A stretch of 6,032 nucleotides of DNA from Planococcaceae bacterium UBA3370 (GTDB lineage Bacteria; Bacillota; Bacilli; Bacillales_A; Planococcaceae), in the NCBI GenBank assembly GCA_002360295.1, contig DEQI01000061.1, forward strand, positions 1-6,032, read 5' to 3'. Below the pieces are notes generated by a model that worked only from the letters and a program-made list of their open reading frames with translations, did not search any database and had not been told where the DNA came from. Below are positions 1 through 5,461 of this stretch, one piece after another (the first letter of the stretch is position 1; every line of letters begins with the position of its first letter). A program made the position numbers and the translations under genes.

Positions 1-2
1 TA

Positions 3-58
3 AGATAAATAACTCCGCAGATCAGATAAATAACTCCAAGCATTAGATAAATAATGAC
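3..58. repeat. Three direct repeats at exact 21-bp spacing (left edge)
   Basis: The motif AGATAAATAACTCC occurs at 3-16 and again, identically, at 24-37. A third, degenerate copy (AGATAAATAATGAC) lies at 45-58. Starts are 21 bp apart each time, and the 7-bp spacers (GCAGATC, AAGCATT) differ, so the motif rather than the whole unit is conserved. Read on the minus strand the motif is GGAGTTATTTATCT. The array may continue left of the window. No ORF of note covers it. Its function is unknown; two helical turns between copies would suit a protein-binding array, but a dispersed intergenic repeat is equally possible. Confidence 0.7.
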
Positions 59-140
59 CAGAAAACAGATTAAAATCACATAAAAAAGCCAATATTTATG
101 GTTACCCTCAGAACCGGATGATAATCCGCCCTGTAAATAC
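59..140. other. Intergenic stretch with no gene seen
   Basis: Between the repeats and the ilvA terminator I see no credible coding region. A small perfect hairpin lies at 115-128 (CGGAT, loop GATA, ATCCG), with no T-run next to it. An ATG-started plus-strand frame at 118-360 runs antisense into ilvA and has no ribosome binding site, so it is not called. Confidence 0.5.
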
Positions 141-174
141 AAAAAACCCCCGCGCCGGTACAAAACGCGAAGGT
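141..174 (-). terminator. Intrinsic terminator of ilvA
   Basis: On the minus strand, ACCTTCGCG (174-166) pairs with CGCGGGGGT (154-146), nine pairs including two G-U, around an 11-nt loop. It is followed at once by a run of six T (146-141). It starts 13 nt after the ilvA stop codon, as expected for a factor-independent terminator. An outer 8-bp inverted repeat, TGTAAATA at 132-139 and TATTTACA at 185-192, encloses it and includes the ilvA stop codon. Confidence 0.85.
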
Positions 175-187
175 CCCCATCCATTAT

Positions 188-1450
188 TTACACTAATAGT
201 GCAAACAATGTACTATCATTATTTACTTCTTTATATTCAAAGCCATTTTCACGCATACGCTTTAAAAGAATTGGATAATCTTCACGACATGGAACTTCAA
301 TCCCAACGAGAGCAGGGCCACTTTCTTTATTGTTCTTCTTCGTATACTCGAAAGTTGTAATATCATCATTTGGACCTAGAACTTCTGTTAGGAATTGACG
401 AAGAGCACCTGAACGTTGTGGGAAATTGACGATGAAGTAGTAGAGCAAGCCTTCGTAAATTAAGGATCTTTCTTTGATTTCTTGCATACGACCGATATCA
501 TTATTCCCACCGCTAATAATAATGACGACAGATTTTCCTTTAATTTCTTCTGCATAAAAATCTAGTGCAGCAACAGGAAGGGCACCGGCTGGTTCTGCAA
601 TAATCGCATGTTTATTATATAAATCTAGTATCGTTGTACATACTTTACCTTCTGGAACTAAAACGATATCATCTAAATATTTTTTACATACGGTATATGT
701 TTCTTGGCCGACACATTTCACAGCAGCTCCGTCTACGAATTTATCAATTGTATTAAGTGCAGTAGGACCATCATTTCTGAATGCTTCCTTCATACTACCT
801 GCGCTTGCAGGTTCGGCGCCAATTACTTTACTTGAAGGAGAGAGGTTTTTTATGTATGAGGAAACCCCGGACATTAAGCCCCCGCCTCCGATACTACCAA
901 AAACGTAATCAATCGGTTCTTCGATATCCTGCATAATTTCAACAGCGACTGTTCCTTGCCCAGCAATAATATCGAAATCATCGAAAGGATGGATGAAAAT
1001 TTTACCATGTTCTTCGCAGAAAGCTAATGCACTTTCAGCAGAATCATCAAATGTATCACCTGCTAAAGTGATTTCTACATAGTCTCGGCCAAACATGCGG
1101 ACTTGATTGATTTTTTGCTTTGGTGTTGTTTTCGGCATGAAAATATTTGCTTGGATTTTTAGTTGTGCACAGGCATAGGCAACCCCTTGAGCATGATTGC
1201 CGGCACTTGCGCAGACAACGCCAGTAGCACGAGCTTCATCTTCAATTTTTTTAATTTTATAATAAGCACCACGTAGCTTGAATGAGCGAACATGCTGTAA
1301 ATCTTCCCGTTTAAAATAGATATTTGCCTCGTACTTTTCTGATAAATAGTCATTTTTTTGAAGAGGCGTGTGTACGACGACATCTTTCAAAAAATGGTGG
1401 GCAATTAAAATATTCTCGACAGCCACTGTCTTCTGTTGGGCAACTTCCAT
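188..1450 (-). CDS. ilvA: Threonine ammonia-lyase (threonine deaminase), biosynthetic, short form
   Basis: PLP enzyme that deaminates L-threonine to 2-oxobutanoate, the first committed step of isoleucine synthesis, in the cytoplasm. The 420-residue product shows the fold-type II catalytic domain (about 15-325): SFKLRG with the Schiff-base lysine K58, SAGNHAQG at 82-89, the phosphate-binding SIGGGGL loop at 186-192, and SGGNND at 313-318 near the cofactor ring. A single ACT-like regulatory domain follows (about 334-420, with the RSGALRQF motif), as in the Bacillus-type short enzyme rather than the E. coli enzyme with two. Length fits that family (about 420). An in-frame ATG 33 nt upstream (1483) would add MFLVKIGGLKK, but GGAGGT at 1465-1460 sits 9 nt before the ATG at 1450, so that start is chosen. 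It is a single-gene unit with its own terminator. The ACT domain suggests feedback control by isoleucine (family knowledge). Confidence 0.96.
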   Translation of the reverse strand: MEVAQQKTVAVENILIAHHFLKDVVVHTPLQKNDYLSEKYEANIYFKREDLQHVRSFKLRGAYYKIKKIEDEARATGVVCASAGNHAQGVAYACAQLKIQANIFMPKTTPKQKINQVRMFGRDYVEITLAGDTFDDSAESALAFCEEHGKIFIHPFDDFDIIAGQGTVAVEIMQDIEEPIDYVFGSIGGGGLMSGVSSYIKNLSPSSKVIGAEPASAGSMKEAFRNDGPTALNTIDKFVDGAAVKCVGQETYTVCKKYLDDIVLVPEGKVCTTILDLYNKHAIIAEPAGALPVAALDFYAEEIKGKSVVIIISGGNNDIGRMQEIKERSLIYEGLLYYFIVNFPQRSGALRQFLTEVLGPNDDITTFEYTKKNNKESGPALVGIEVPCREDYPILLKRMRENGFEYKEVNNDSTLFALLV

Positions 1451-1459
1451 CTTTTTGAG

Positions 1460-1465
1460 ACCTCC
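1460..1465 (-). promoter_or_regulatory. Ribosome binding site deciding the ilvA start
   Basis: GGAGGT on the minus strand, 9 nt before the ATG at 1450-1448. It lies inside the longer reading frame that begins at 1483, so it argues that the true start is 1450. Confidence 0.85.
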
Positions 1466-1489
1466 AATTTTTACTAAAAACATTTACTC

Positions 1490-1495
1490 ATTTTA
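1490..1495 (-). promoter_or_regulatory. Probable extended -10 of the ilvA promoter
   Basis: The minus strand reads TGA-TAAAAT, an extended -10 (TGn) with a hexamer 5/6 to consensus. No good -35 lies at 17 bp (AACATT); TCAACA lies at 19 bp. Transcription would begin near 1483, giving a 5' leader of about 33 nt that holds the ribosome binding site. This again excludes the upstream ATG. The call is inferred from sequence only. Confidence 0.45.
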
Positions 1496-1740
1496 TCACA
1501 AAAATTAAACTAAATGTTGAAAATATTTAGTAAATTTAAAGAGTTACTGAAATGTTCATAATGAAAGCGGTACAATAAAGTAAATCTTAAATTATTGTTT
1601 TTTTTGAGTATTACATTAACAAATTGAGCATAGATAGACAGTGTATTTCGTGTTAGATCTGTACACTTTGCACAACACCTTGATAAGGTTGTATACTGCC
1701 GTTCATTTCGCAATCCTTTTTAGAAAAGGCTGCTATATTA
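1496..1740. other. AT-rich intergenic region upstream of ilvA, no firm gene
   Basis: This stretch, between the yjiH terminator and the ilvA -10, is very AT-rich. On the minus strand a 17-codon frame (1706-1653, MNGSIQPYQGVVQSVQI) has an AAGGA seven nt ahead of its ATG. It has no clear promoter and no run of Ile/Thr/Val/Leu codons followed by an attenuator, so I do not call it a leader peptide. A 67-codon frame (1713-1510) begins at TTG without proper ribosome binding site spacing and has low-complexity sequence; it looks spurious. No T-box or riboswitch is recognisable. Confidence 0.5.
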
Positions 1741-1777
1741 TAAAAAGGAGCTCGGGCATCTTTGCTCGAACTCCTTT
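1741..1777 (-). terminator. Intrinsic terminator of the yjiH-family gene
   Basis: On the minus strand AAAGGAGTTCGAGCA (1777-1763) pairs with TGCCCGAGCTCCTTT (1758-1744) around a 4-nt loop, with one mismatch and one G-U. A T-run (TTTTTAT) follows directly. It lies about 50 nt after the stop codon of the membrane protein gene and separates it from ilvA. On the plus strand the T-run (1783-1787) is 5 nt removed from the stem, so it would work less well in that direction. An 8-bp inverted repeat, CTGCTATA at 1730-1737 and TATAGCAG at 1787-1794, surrounds it. Confidence 0.9.
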
Positions 1778-1828
1778 ACCTGTTTTTATAGCAGATCAAC
1801 TGCCCGTAAAAGCCTGAGAATCACTTTA

Positions 1829-3181
1829 TTAAAATAATAAATGTGTCACTAAAGCGATAATAGGTAATGCAATAATTGTACGAATGAGGAAAATAACGAA
1901 TAAATCCCATAGCTTTAATGGAAGCTTTGTTCCTAAGATTAAGCCGCCTACTTCTGAAAGGTAGATTAATTGAGTAACCGAAACCGTTGCGATGAAGAAA
2001 CGTGTCATTTCTGATTCGATACCTGCACCTAAAATCGAAGGTATGAGCATATCTGCGAAGCCGACAATCATTGTTTGTGCTGCTTCATCAGCATATGGAA
2101 TTTGTAATAAAGATAAAATGGGTTCAAATGGCATCCCTAAAATACGGAAGAAGCTTGTAAATTCTGCGAGAACAAGAGCGATTGTACCGAATGCCATGAT
2201 GACTGGTGCAACAGCAAACCACATTTCCAACACATTTTTTACCCCAGAACCAATGATTTTACCTAAATTTTTGTTTTCTTCTGCTTTATCTAATGCATTT
2301 TTTAAACCGTATGTAAGGACGTTATAGCCCGCAGGTACTTCTTCTCTTTTTTCAGCTGGAACTGAGCCATCAATAAATGTGTCCTGTTTTTGTTTTAAAG
2401 GGTAAATACGTGGCATAATCACAGCTAAAATAATCCCAGCTAAAATAACAGTACCGTAAAATTCTAAAAAGTAACCTTCAATTCCGATTGTATCCACAAC
2501 TACTAAACAAAACGTAATAGAAACAACAGAAAACGTAGTAGCGATAGTAGCAGCTTCACGTGCCGTATAATTACCTTGCTCGTATTGTTTACTTGTTAAT
2601 AATACACCAATCGTGCCGTCGCCTACCCATGAAGCTAAGCAGTCTATTGAAGAACGTCCAGGAATTTTGAATAGTGGACGCATAATTTTGACCATCATGG
2701 ATCCGAAGAAATCAAGTAAGCCGAAATCCGTTAATAATGGTAGTAATAATCCTGCAAATAAAAATAATACAAACATATAGGTAACTAATCCGCCAGCAGG
2801 GTCTATTAATACTCCAGCTGTAATATCACTATTGATTTGTGATGGTCCAAAATCCAATAAATACATTGCTGCAAATAGAACAGCAAGGATACGCATGATT
2901 GTCCAGAACCAGTTAACACGGAAAAGGGAATCTATAAGTGTTTGCGAATCATCGCGTTTAGGGAATGCTTTGATAATCAGTGAACCTAAAGCGGCAATAA
3001 TAAATGTAATTAATGCAAACCATTGTATAAAAGGTTCAACTTTCCCAGCCAGCATATTGGCTAATATGGCAATTGGTACTTTCATGCCATCTGCGGTATT
3101 GATAGGTGTAATAAATAGGAAAACACCTATAGCAGATAGAACAATGAAAAGGAACCAAGTATATAGTGAATGTTTTTTCAT
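1829..3181 (-). CDS. YjiH-family membrane protein with nucleoside-recognition (Gate) domain
   Basis: Polytopic membrane protein of 450 residues, resembling the uncharacterised YjiH family (COG3314-type, Gate/nucleoside recognition domain). Hydrophobic segments are visible near 8-26, 50-72, 92-110, 132-150, 212-230, 240-258, 318-338, 370-388, 394-410 and 424-448, so about ten membrane spans. A charged, probably cytosolic loop lies at about 261-312. The conserved core GRSSIDCLASWVGDGTIGV (175-193) and the TAREAATIATTFS stretch (206-218) mark the Gate-like half; a second similar half may lie at 310-420 (GFADMLIPSILGAGIES at 374-390). The start ATG at 3181 follows AGAGGT by 6 nt. It forms a single-gene unit with a promoter and a perfect CodY box upstream and a terminator downstream. 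It is probably a transporter; the substrate is unknown, and the nucleoside label comes from the domain name, not from proof. Confidence 0.85.
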   Translation of the reverse strand: MKKHSLYTWFLFIVLSAIGVFLFITPINTADGMKVPIAILANMLAGKVEPFIQWFALITFIIAALGSLIIKAFPKRDDSQTLIDSLFRVNWFWTIMRILAVLFAAMYLLDFGPSQINSDITAGVLIDPAGGLVTYMFVLFLFAGLLLPLLTDFGLLDFFGSMMVKIMRPLFKIPGRSSIDCLASWVGDGTIGVLLTSKQYEQGNYTAREAATIATTFSVVSITFCLVVVDTIGIEGYFLEFYGTVILAGIILAVIMPRIYPLKQKQDTFIDGSVPAEKREEVPAGYNVLTYGLKNALDKAEENKNLGKIIGSGVKNVLEMWFAVAPVIMAFGTIALVLAEFTSFFRILGMPFEPILSLLQIPYADEAAQTMIVGFADMLIPSILGAGIESEMTRFFIATVSVTQLIYLSEVGGLILGTKLPLKLWDLFVIFLIRTIIALPIIALVTHLLF

Positions 3182-3187
3182 TTTTTG

Positions 3188-3193
3188 ACCTCT
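3188..3193 (-). promoter_or_regulatory. Ribosome binding site of the yjiH-family gene
   Basis: AGAGGT on the minus strand, 6 nt before the ATG at 3181-3179. It is weaker than the other sites in the window but well placed, and no competing upstream start exists in a natural position. Confidence 0.7.
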
Positions 3194-3215
3194 GAATTCG
3201 TATTTTGATTGTATA

Positions 3216-3251
3216 TTTATACACTATATTATTTTTATATACAATTGTCTA
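3216..3251 (-). promoter_or_regulatory. Two overlapping sigma-A-type promoters for the yjiH-family gene
   Basis: On the minus strand, TAGACA (3251-3246) and TATAGT (3228-3223) are separated by exactly 17 bp. A second pair, TTGTAT (3244-3239) and TATAAA (3221-3216), also has a 17-bp spacer and is shifted 7 bp downstream. Either gives a short leader of roughly 25-35 nt before the ATG at 3181. I cannot say which is used. Confidence 0.65.
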
Positions 3252-3269
3252 TACTTTTCTTGAAGATTT

Positions 3270-3284
3270 AATTTTCTGAAAATT
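3270..3284. promoter_or_regulatory. CodY box, perfect 15/15 match
   Basis: The sequence AATTTTCTGAAAATT matches the established CodY consensus AATTTTCWGAAAATT at all 15 positions. CodY is the low-GC Gram-positive regulator that binds DNA when branched-chain amino acids and GTP are plentiful. The box lies 18 bp upstream of the first -35 of the yjiH-family promoter, centred near -60 from the inferred start. This is where CodY could act positively, or repress by further binding or looping. No other gene begins nearby, since the gene to the right ends at 3416, so the yjiH-family gene is the natural target. Confidence 0.85.
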
Positions 3285-3367
3285 AGAGGTTTGTTTGAAT
3301 GATTAGGGGAGAAGTAAGAAATCTAGTTTGAGTTACTTATGAATAAAAGGTTTTGCCAGCCAAATAT

Positions 3368-3408
3368 AAAAAGAGCTGCCTAGCCAAGATAAATTGGTTA
3401 GGCAGCTC
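3368..3408 (-). terminator. Intrinsic terminator of the yojF-bshB2 operon
   Basis: On the minus strand GAGCTGCCTAACCAA (3408-3394) pairs with TTGGCTAGGCAGCTC (3387-3373), 15 positions with one mismatch (A-C), around a 6-nt loop. Five T follow directly (3372-3368). It begins 7 nt after the bshB2 stop codon. This strong hairpin should insulate the CodY-linked gene from read-through. Confidence 0.93.
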
Positions 3409-3415
3409 CTAGTCA

Positions 3416-4126
3416 TTAATAATATTGTCTTTCTATTGGTTCACCGATTTCATCTGGATGTTGAATAACATAGAACTTTTCAACTTTTAGCCAGCTTTCA
3501 CTTAATGGTTCACCATCTTCTATCCGTTTCGTTGTTTCGGCCATCATCCAGGCAGTTTGAGATGCATGTGCTTGTAATGCCTTTATTTTATTGTCTTTCA
3601 CAGTTGAAATGTCGATCCATACATGAGCCTCACCGTTTTTCTCCACTGTATCATTCGCAAAGGCACAACCAAGTAAGCGAGGGCGTTTATCTTTTGGCAT
3701 ACGGCGCACGGCTTCGACAACAGCTCGAGCGGTTGCTTCATGGTCAGGGTGAACTGCAAAGCCTGGGAAGAATGTGTATATAATAGAGGGGTTGAGCTCA
3801 TCGATTAAATTGGCAACAAGCTGAACCATTTTTTCATCATCTTCAAATTCGATTGTTTTATCACGTAGTCCCATCATGCGTAAGTCTTGAATACCCATCT
3901 CTTTACAAGCAGCTTGTAATTCTTGGCGGCGAATTTCAGGTAAGGATTCACGTGTTGCAAAAGGAGGATTTCCTAAATTACGCCCCATTTCTCCTAGTGT
4001 AAGACACGCGTAAGTAACTGGAACACCCATATTATGATATAGTCTAGCAGCACCTGCGATAGAAAACGCTTCATCATCAGGATGCGGGAAGACGATTAAG
4101 ACGTGACGTTCAGTCGGTAATGTCAT
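3416..4126 (-). CDS. bshB2: Bacillithiol biosynthesis deacetylase BshB2 (YojG-type)
   Basis: LmbE/PIG-L-type zinc N-deacetylase of 236 residues. In bacilli this enzyme removes the acetyl group from GlcNAc-malate to give GlcN-malate in bacillithiol synthesis, as a partner or backup to BshB1, and may act on bacillithiol S-conjugates. The N-terminal FPHPDDEAF motif (13-21) supplies the probable zinc ligands H15 and D18 and the general base D17. The VHPDHEATA stretch (125-133) supplies the third ligand H129. The AHASQT segment (186-191, H187) fits the usual active-site histidine. The start ATG at 4126 follows GGAGG by 9 nt. That ribosome binding site touches the yojF stop codon, so translation is likely coupled. 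The neighbour yojF marks this as BshB2 rather than BshB1, which usually sits with other bsh genes. Expected in the cytoplasm. Confidence 0.92.
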   Translation of the reverse strand: MTLPTERHVLIVFPHPDDEAFSIAGAARLYHNMGVPVTYACLTLGEMGRNLGNPPFATRESLPEIRRQELQAACKEMGIQDLRMMGLRDKTIEFEDDEKMVQLVANLIDELNPSIIYTFFPGFAVHPDHEATARAVVEAVRRMPKDKRPRLLGCAFANDTVEKNGEAHVWIDISTVKDNKIKALQAHASQTAWMMAETTKRIEDGEPLSESWLKVEKFYVIQHPDEIGEPIERQYY

Positions 4127-4132
4127 TGTATT

Positions 4133-4143
4133 CTTCCTCCTTA
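4133..4143 (-). promoter_or_regulatory. Ribosome binding site of bshB2 overlapping the yojF stop codon
   Basis: The minus strand reads TAAGGAGGAAG. The TAA is the yojF stop (4143-4141), and AAGGAGG, which begins inside it, serves bshB2, whose ATG lies 9 nt beyond GGAGG. Ribosomes finishing yojF are thus placed to start bshB2. Confidence 0.85.
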
Positions 4144-4491
4144 ATAAGTAAATGGCGTTTCACTAATTTCAAGTGCAATCGCCAACTTTCCTGAAAAATC
4201 TAAGCCAGCCATTAATAGGCGACCTTGTTGATCAAGCTCATAATGTGTAATACCTTGTGCGTAAACCCAGCCATGCTCCATTTTTAAGCCCACACGGTTT
4301 GGGTTATCTGCTACAACTTTTCCTAGTTCGTAACGAATTTTAACATTGCGAATAAAAGCTCCGGCATTAAAAAAGTTTGCATCATAATGAGTTGCATAGG
4401 CACCATTTGTCGTTTCTAAATGAATGTAAACGTCTTTGTTCGCAAAAGAATTAAGTAACTCTTGGAGCGCATCAACTTGAACTTCCTTCAT
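4141..4491 (-). CDS. yojF: YojF family protein (DUF1806), bacillithiol-linked
   Basis: A 116-residue soluble protein of the YojF/DUF1806 family, recognised by the motifs DVYIHLETTNGAYA (35-48), FFNAGAFIRN (60-69) and DFSGKLAIALEISETPF (98-114). The length is typical of the family. Biochemical function is not established. Its constant neighbour in bacilli is the bacillithiol deacetylase gene bshB2 (yojG), and here the two are 14 bp apart with coupled translation, so a helper or partner role in bacillithiol metabolism is a reasonable inference. No signal peptide, membrane span or catalytic motif is visible. The ATG at 4491 is preceded by AAAGGAGAG with about 5-7 nt spacing. It is the first gene of the unit, behind the pdxK terminator. 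Confidence 0.9.
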   Translation of the reverse strand: MKEVQVDALQELLNSFANKDVYIHLETTNGAYATHYDANFFNAGAFIRNVKIRYELGKVVADNPNRVGLKMEHGWVYAQGITHYELDQQGRLLMAGLDFSGKLAIALEISETPFTY

Positions 4492-4523
4492 CTTAACTCT
4501 CCTTTCGAATCTATCTAGTTATA

Positions 4524-4529
4524 AGTATA
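4524..4529 (-). promoter_or_regulatory. Possible -10 of the yojF-bshB2 promoter
   Basis: TATACT on the minus strand, 32 bp upstream of the yojF ATG and just downstream of the pdxK terminator. The best -35 candidate (TTCATT, 16 bp upstream) matches only half of consensus and falls against the T-run of the terminator. The promoter may be weak, or the operon may partly depend on read-through from pdxK. Confidence 0.35.
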
Positions 4530-4548
4530 GTAAAAAATGACACAGAAT

Positions 4549-4584
4549 GAAAAGAAGATGTCTCCGTTGTTTAGAGACATCTTC
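4549..4584 (-). terminator. Intrinsic terminator of pdxK
   Basis: GAAGATGTCTC (4584-4574 on the minus strand) pairs perfectly over 11 bp with GAGACATCTTC (4564-4554) around a 9-nt loop. The following sequence is TTTTCATT, a short and imperfect T-run, so some read-through into yojF is conceivable. The hairpin starts about 15 nt after the pdxK stop codon. Confidence 0.8.
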
Positions 4585-4599
4585 AACTTCTAATCAATA

Positions 4600-5430
4600 T
4601 TAAATTTCAGTTACTGTGATTTCTGGAGCACCGAATCGTGGTTTAGCGCCGTGCATTACGGGACCAACGTATTCATTAAGTGCCCATCCATGTGCAATGG
4701 CAGCTGAAACAAATTCCTTCGCTTCAATGACAGAGTCTTCTACTGATAAACCATTCGCAAGGTTTGCACATACGCTTGCTGCAAACGTACAGCCAGCGCC
4801 GTGATTATAAGTAGAAGCTACTTTTTCAGTTTCTAACAATTTAAATGTTTGGCCGTCGAAGAATAGGTCGACAGCTTTTTCAGTATCTAACGCTTTGCCG
4901 CCTTTAATGACAACATTTTTTGCACCTAGCTCATGAATTTTAGCAGCTGCAACTTTCATTTCTTCAATTGTTTTAGGTGTGCCAGTTCCAGCAAGCTGAC
5001 CTGCTTCAAAAAGGTTTGGTGTCACAACTGTTGCATAGGGTAGTAAATAGTCAATCATAGCTGTTGTATTGCCAGGATTTAATACCTCATCGTCACCTTT
5101 ACATACCATTACGGGATCGATCACAACGATGTCTGTTCCTGATCTTTGAATAGCATCACTGGCAATTTTAATAATTTCTTCTGTTGATAGCATCCCTGTT
5201 TTAATAGCATCTACTTTTGTAGAAAGGGCTGTATCGATTTGTTTTTGTAATAATTCTGTTGGAAGAGGAGTAACGTTATGGCTCCATCCATTTGGATCCA
5301 TTGTCACAACTACTGTTAGTGCAACCATTCCATATGTGCCATGTTCTTGGAATGCTTTTAAATCTGCCTGCATTCCTGCTCCAGCTGATGTATCAGAACC
5401 TGCAATTGTTAAAGTTTTTTTCAGTGTCAT
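4600..5430 (-). CDS. pdxK: Pyridoxal kinase of the ThiD-like, dual-cysteine type
   Basis: Ribokinase-fold enzyme of 276 residues that phosphorylates pyridoxal (and pyridoxine/pyridoxamine) to make PLP by salvage. Visible motifs: TIAGSDTSAGAGMQADLK (8-24, substrate loop), DPVMVCKGDDEVL (105-117), VVTPNLFEA (135-143), VIKGG (174-178) and the anion-hole/catalytic NHGAGCTFAAS (209-219). It resembles HMP kinase ThiD, but VMVCKGDDE with C110, plus C214 in GAGCTF, fits the Gram-positive pyridoxal kinases that use two cysteines and a hemithioacetal with pyridoxal. ThiD proper usually has VMVATSG-like sequence. The neighbour ung also matches the B. subtilis pdxK locus. AAAGGAGC, with GGAG 10 nt from the ATG at 5430, supports the start. 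It is a single-gene unit divergent from ung, with a structured leader. Residual activity on HMP cannot be excluded. Confidence 0.9.
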   Translation of the reverse strand: MTLKKTLTIAGSDTSAGAGMQADLKAFQEHGTYGMVALTVVVTMDPNGWSHNVTPLPTELLQKQIDTALSTKVDAIKTGMLSTEEIIKIASDAIQRSGTDIVVIDPVMVCKGDDEVLNPGNTTAMIDYLLPYATVVTPNLFEAGQLAGTGTPKTIEEMKVAAAKIHELGAKNVVIKGGKALDTEKAVDLFFDGQTFKLLETEKVASTYNHGAGCTFAASVCANLANGLSVEDSVIEAKEFVSAAIAHGWALNEYVGPVMHGAKPRFGAPEITVTEI

Positions 5431-5440
5431 AAAGACAACG

Positions 5441-5447
5441 CTCCTTT
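5441..5447 (-). promoter_or_regulatory. Ribosome binding site of pdxK
   Basis: AAAGGAG on the minus strand, with GGAG ending 10 nt before the ATG at 5430-5428. It follows the structured leader element closely and stays outside its main helix. Confidence 0.75.
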
Positions 5448-5461
5448 TTATTATAAGTTAA

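Noticed and set aside
3..58. CRISPR array
   Set aside because: Repeats are only about 14 bp, spacers only 7 bp, and no cas gene is present.
118..360. 80-codon plus-strand frame running into ilvA antisense
   Set aside because: It has no ribosome binding site, spans the ilvA terminator and is antisense to a well-conserved gene.
1513..1529. CodY-like sequence upstream of ilvA (around TTGAAAATATT)
   Set aside because: Best alignment to the 15-bp consensus has about six mismatches, which in AT-rich DNA is expected by chance.
1565..1600. GTACCGC on the minus strand upstream of ilvA, which recalls the T-box core
   Set aside because: The flanking T-box bases (AGGGTGG before and G after) are missing, and there is no specifier stem-loop or terminator/antiterminator pair before ilvA.
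1653..1706. 17-codon frame with a fair ribosome binding site, possible ilvA leader peptide
   Set aside because: There is no run of regulatory codons, no attenuator between it and ilvA, and the ilvA -10 lies downstream of it, so it need not be on the ilvA transcript.
1510..1713. 67-codon minus-strand frame upstream of ilvA
   Set aside because: It begins at TTG with the Shine-Dalgarno-like AAGGA directly abutting it, and its Asn/Leu/Phe-rich tail is what AT-rich non-coding DNA gives. No family is recognisable.
1992..2327. Plus-strand frames antisense to the yjiH-family gene and other genes (also 2832-3188, 3505-3783, 4616-4804)
   Set aside because: They are shadows of real minus-strand genes, with no ribosome binding sites and no recognisable protein features.
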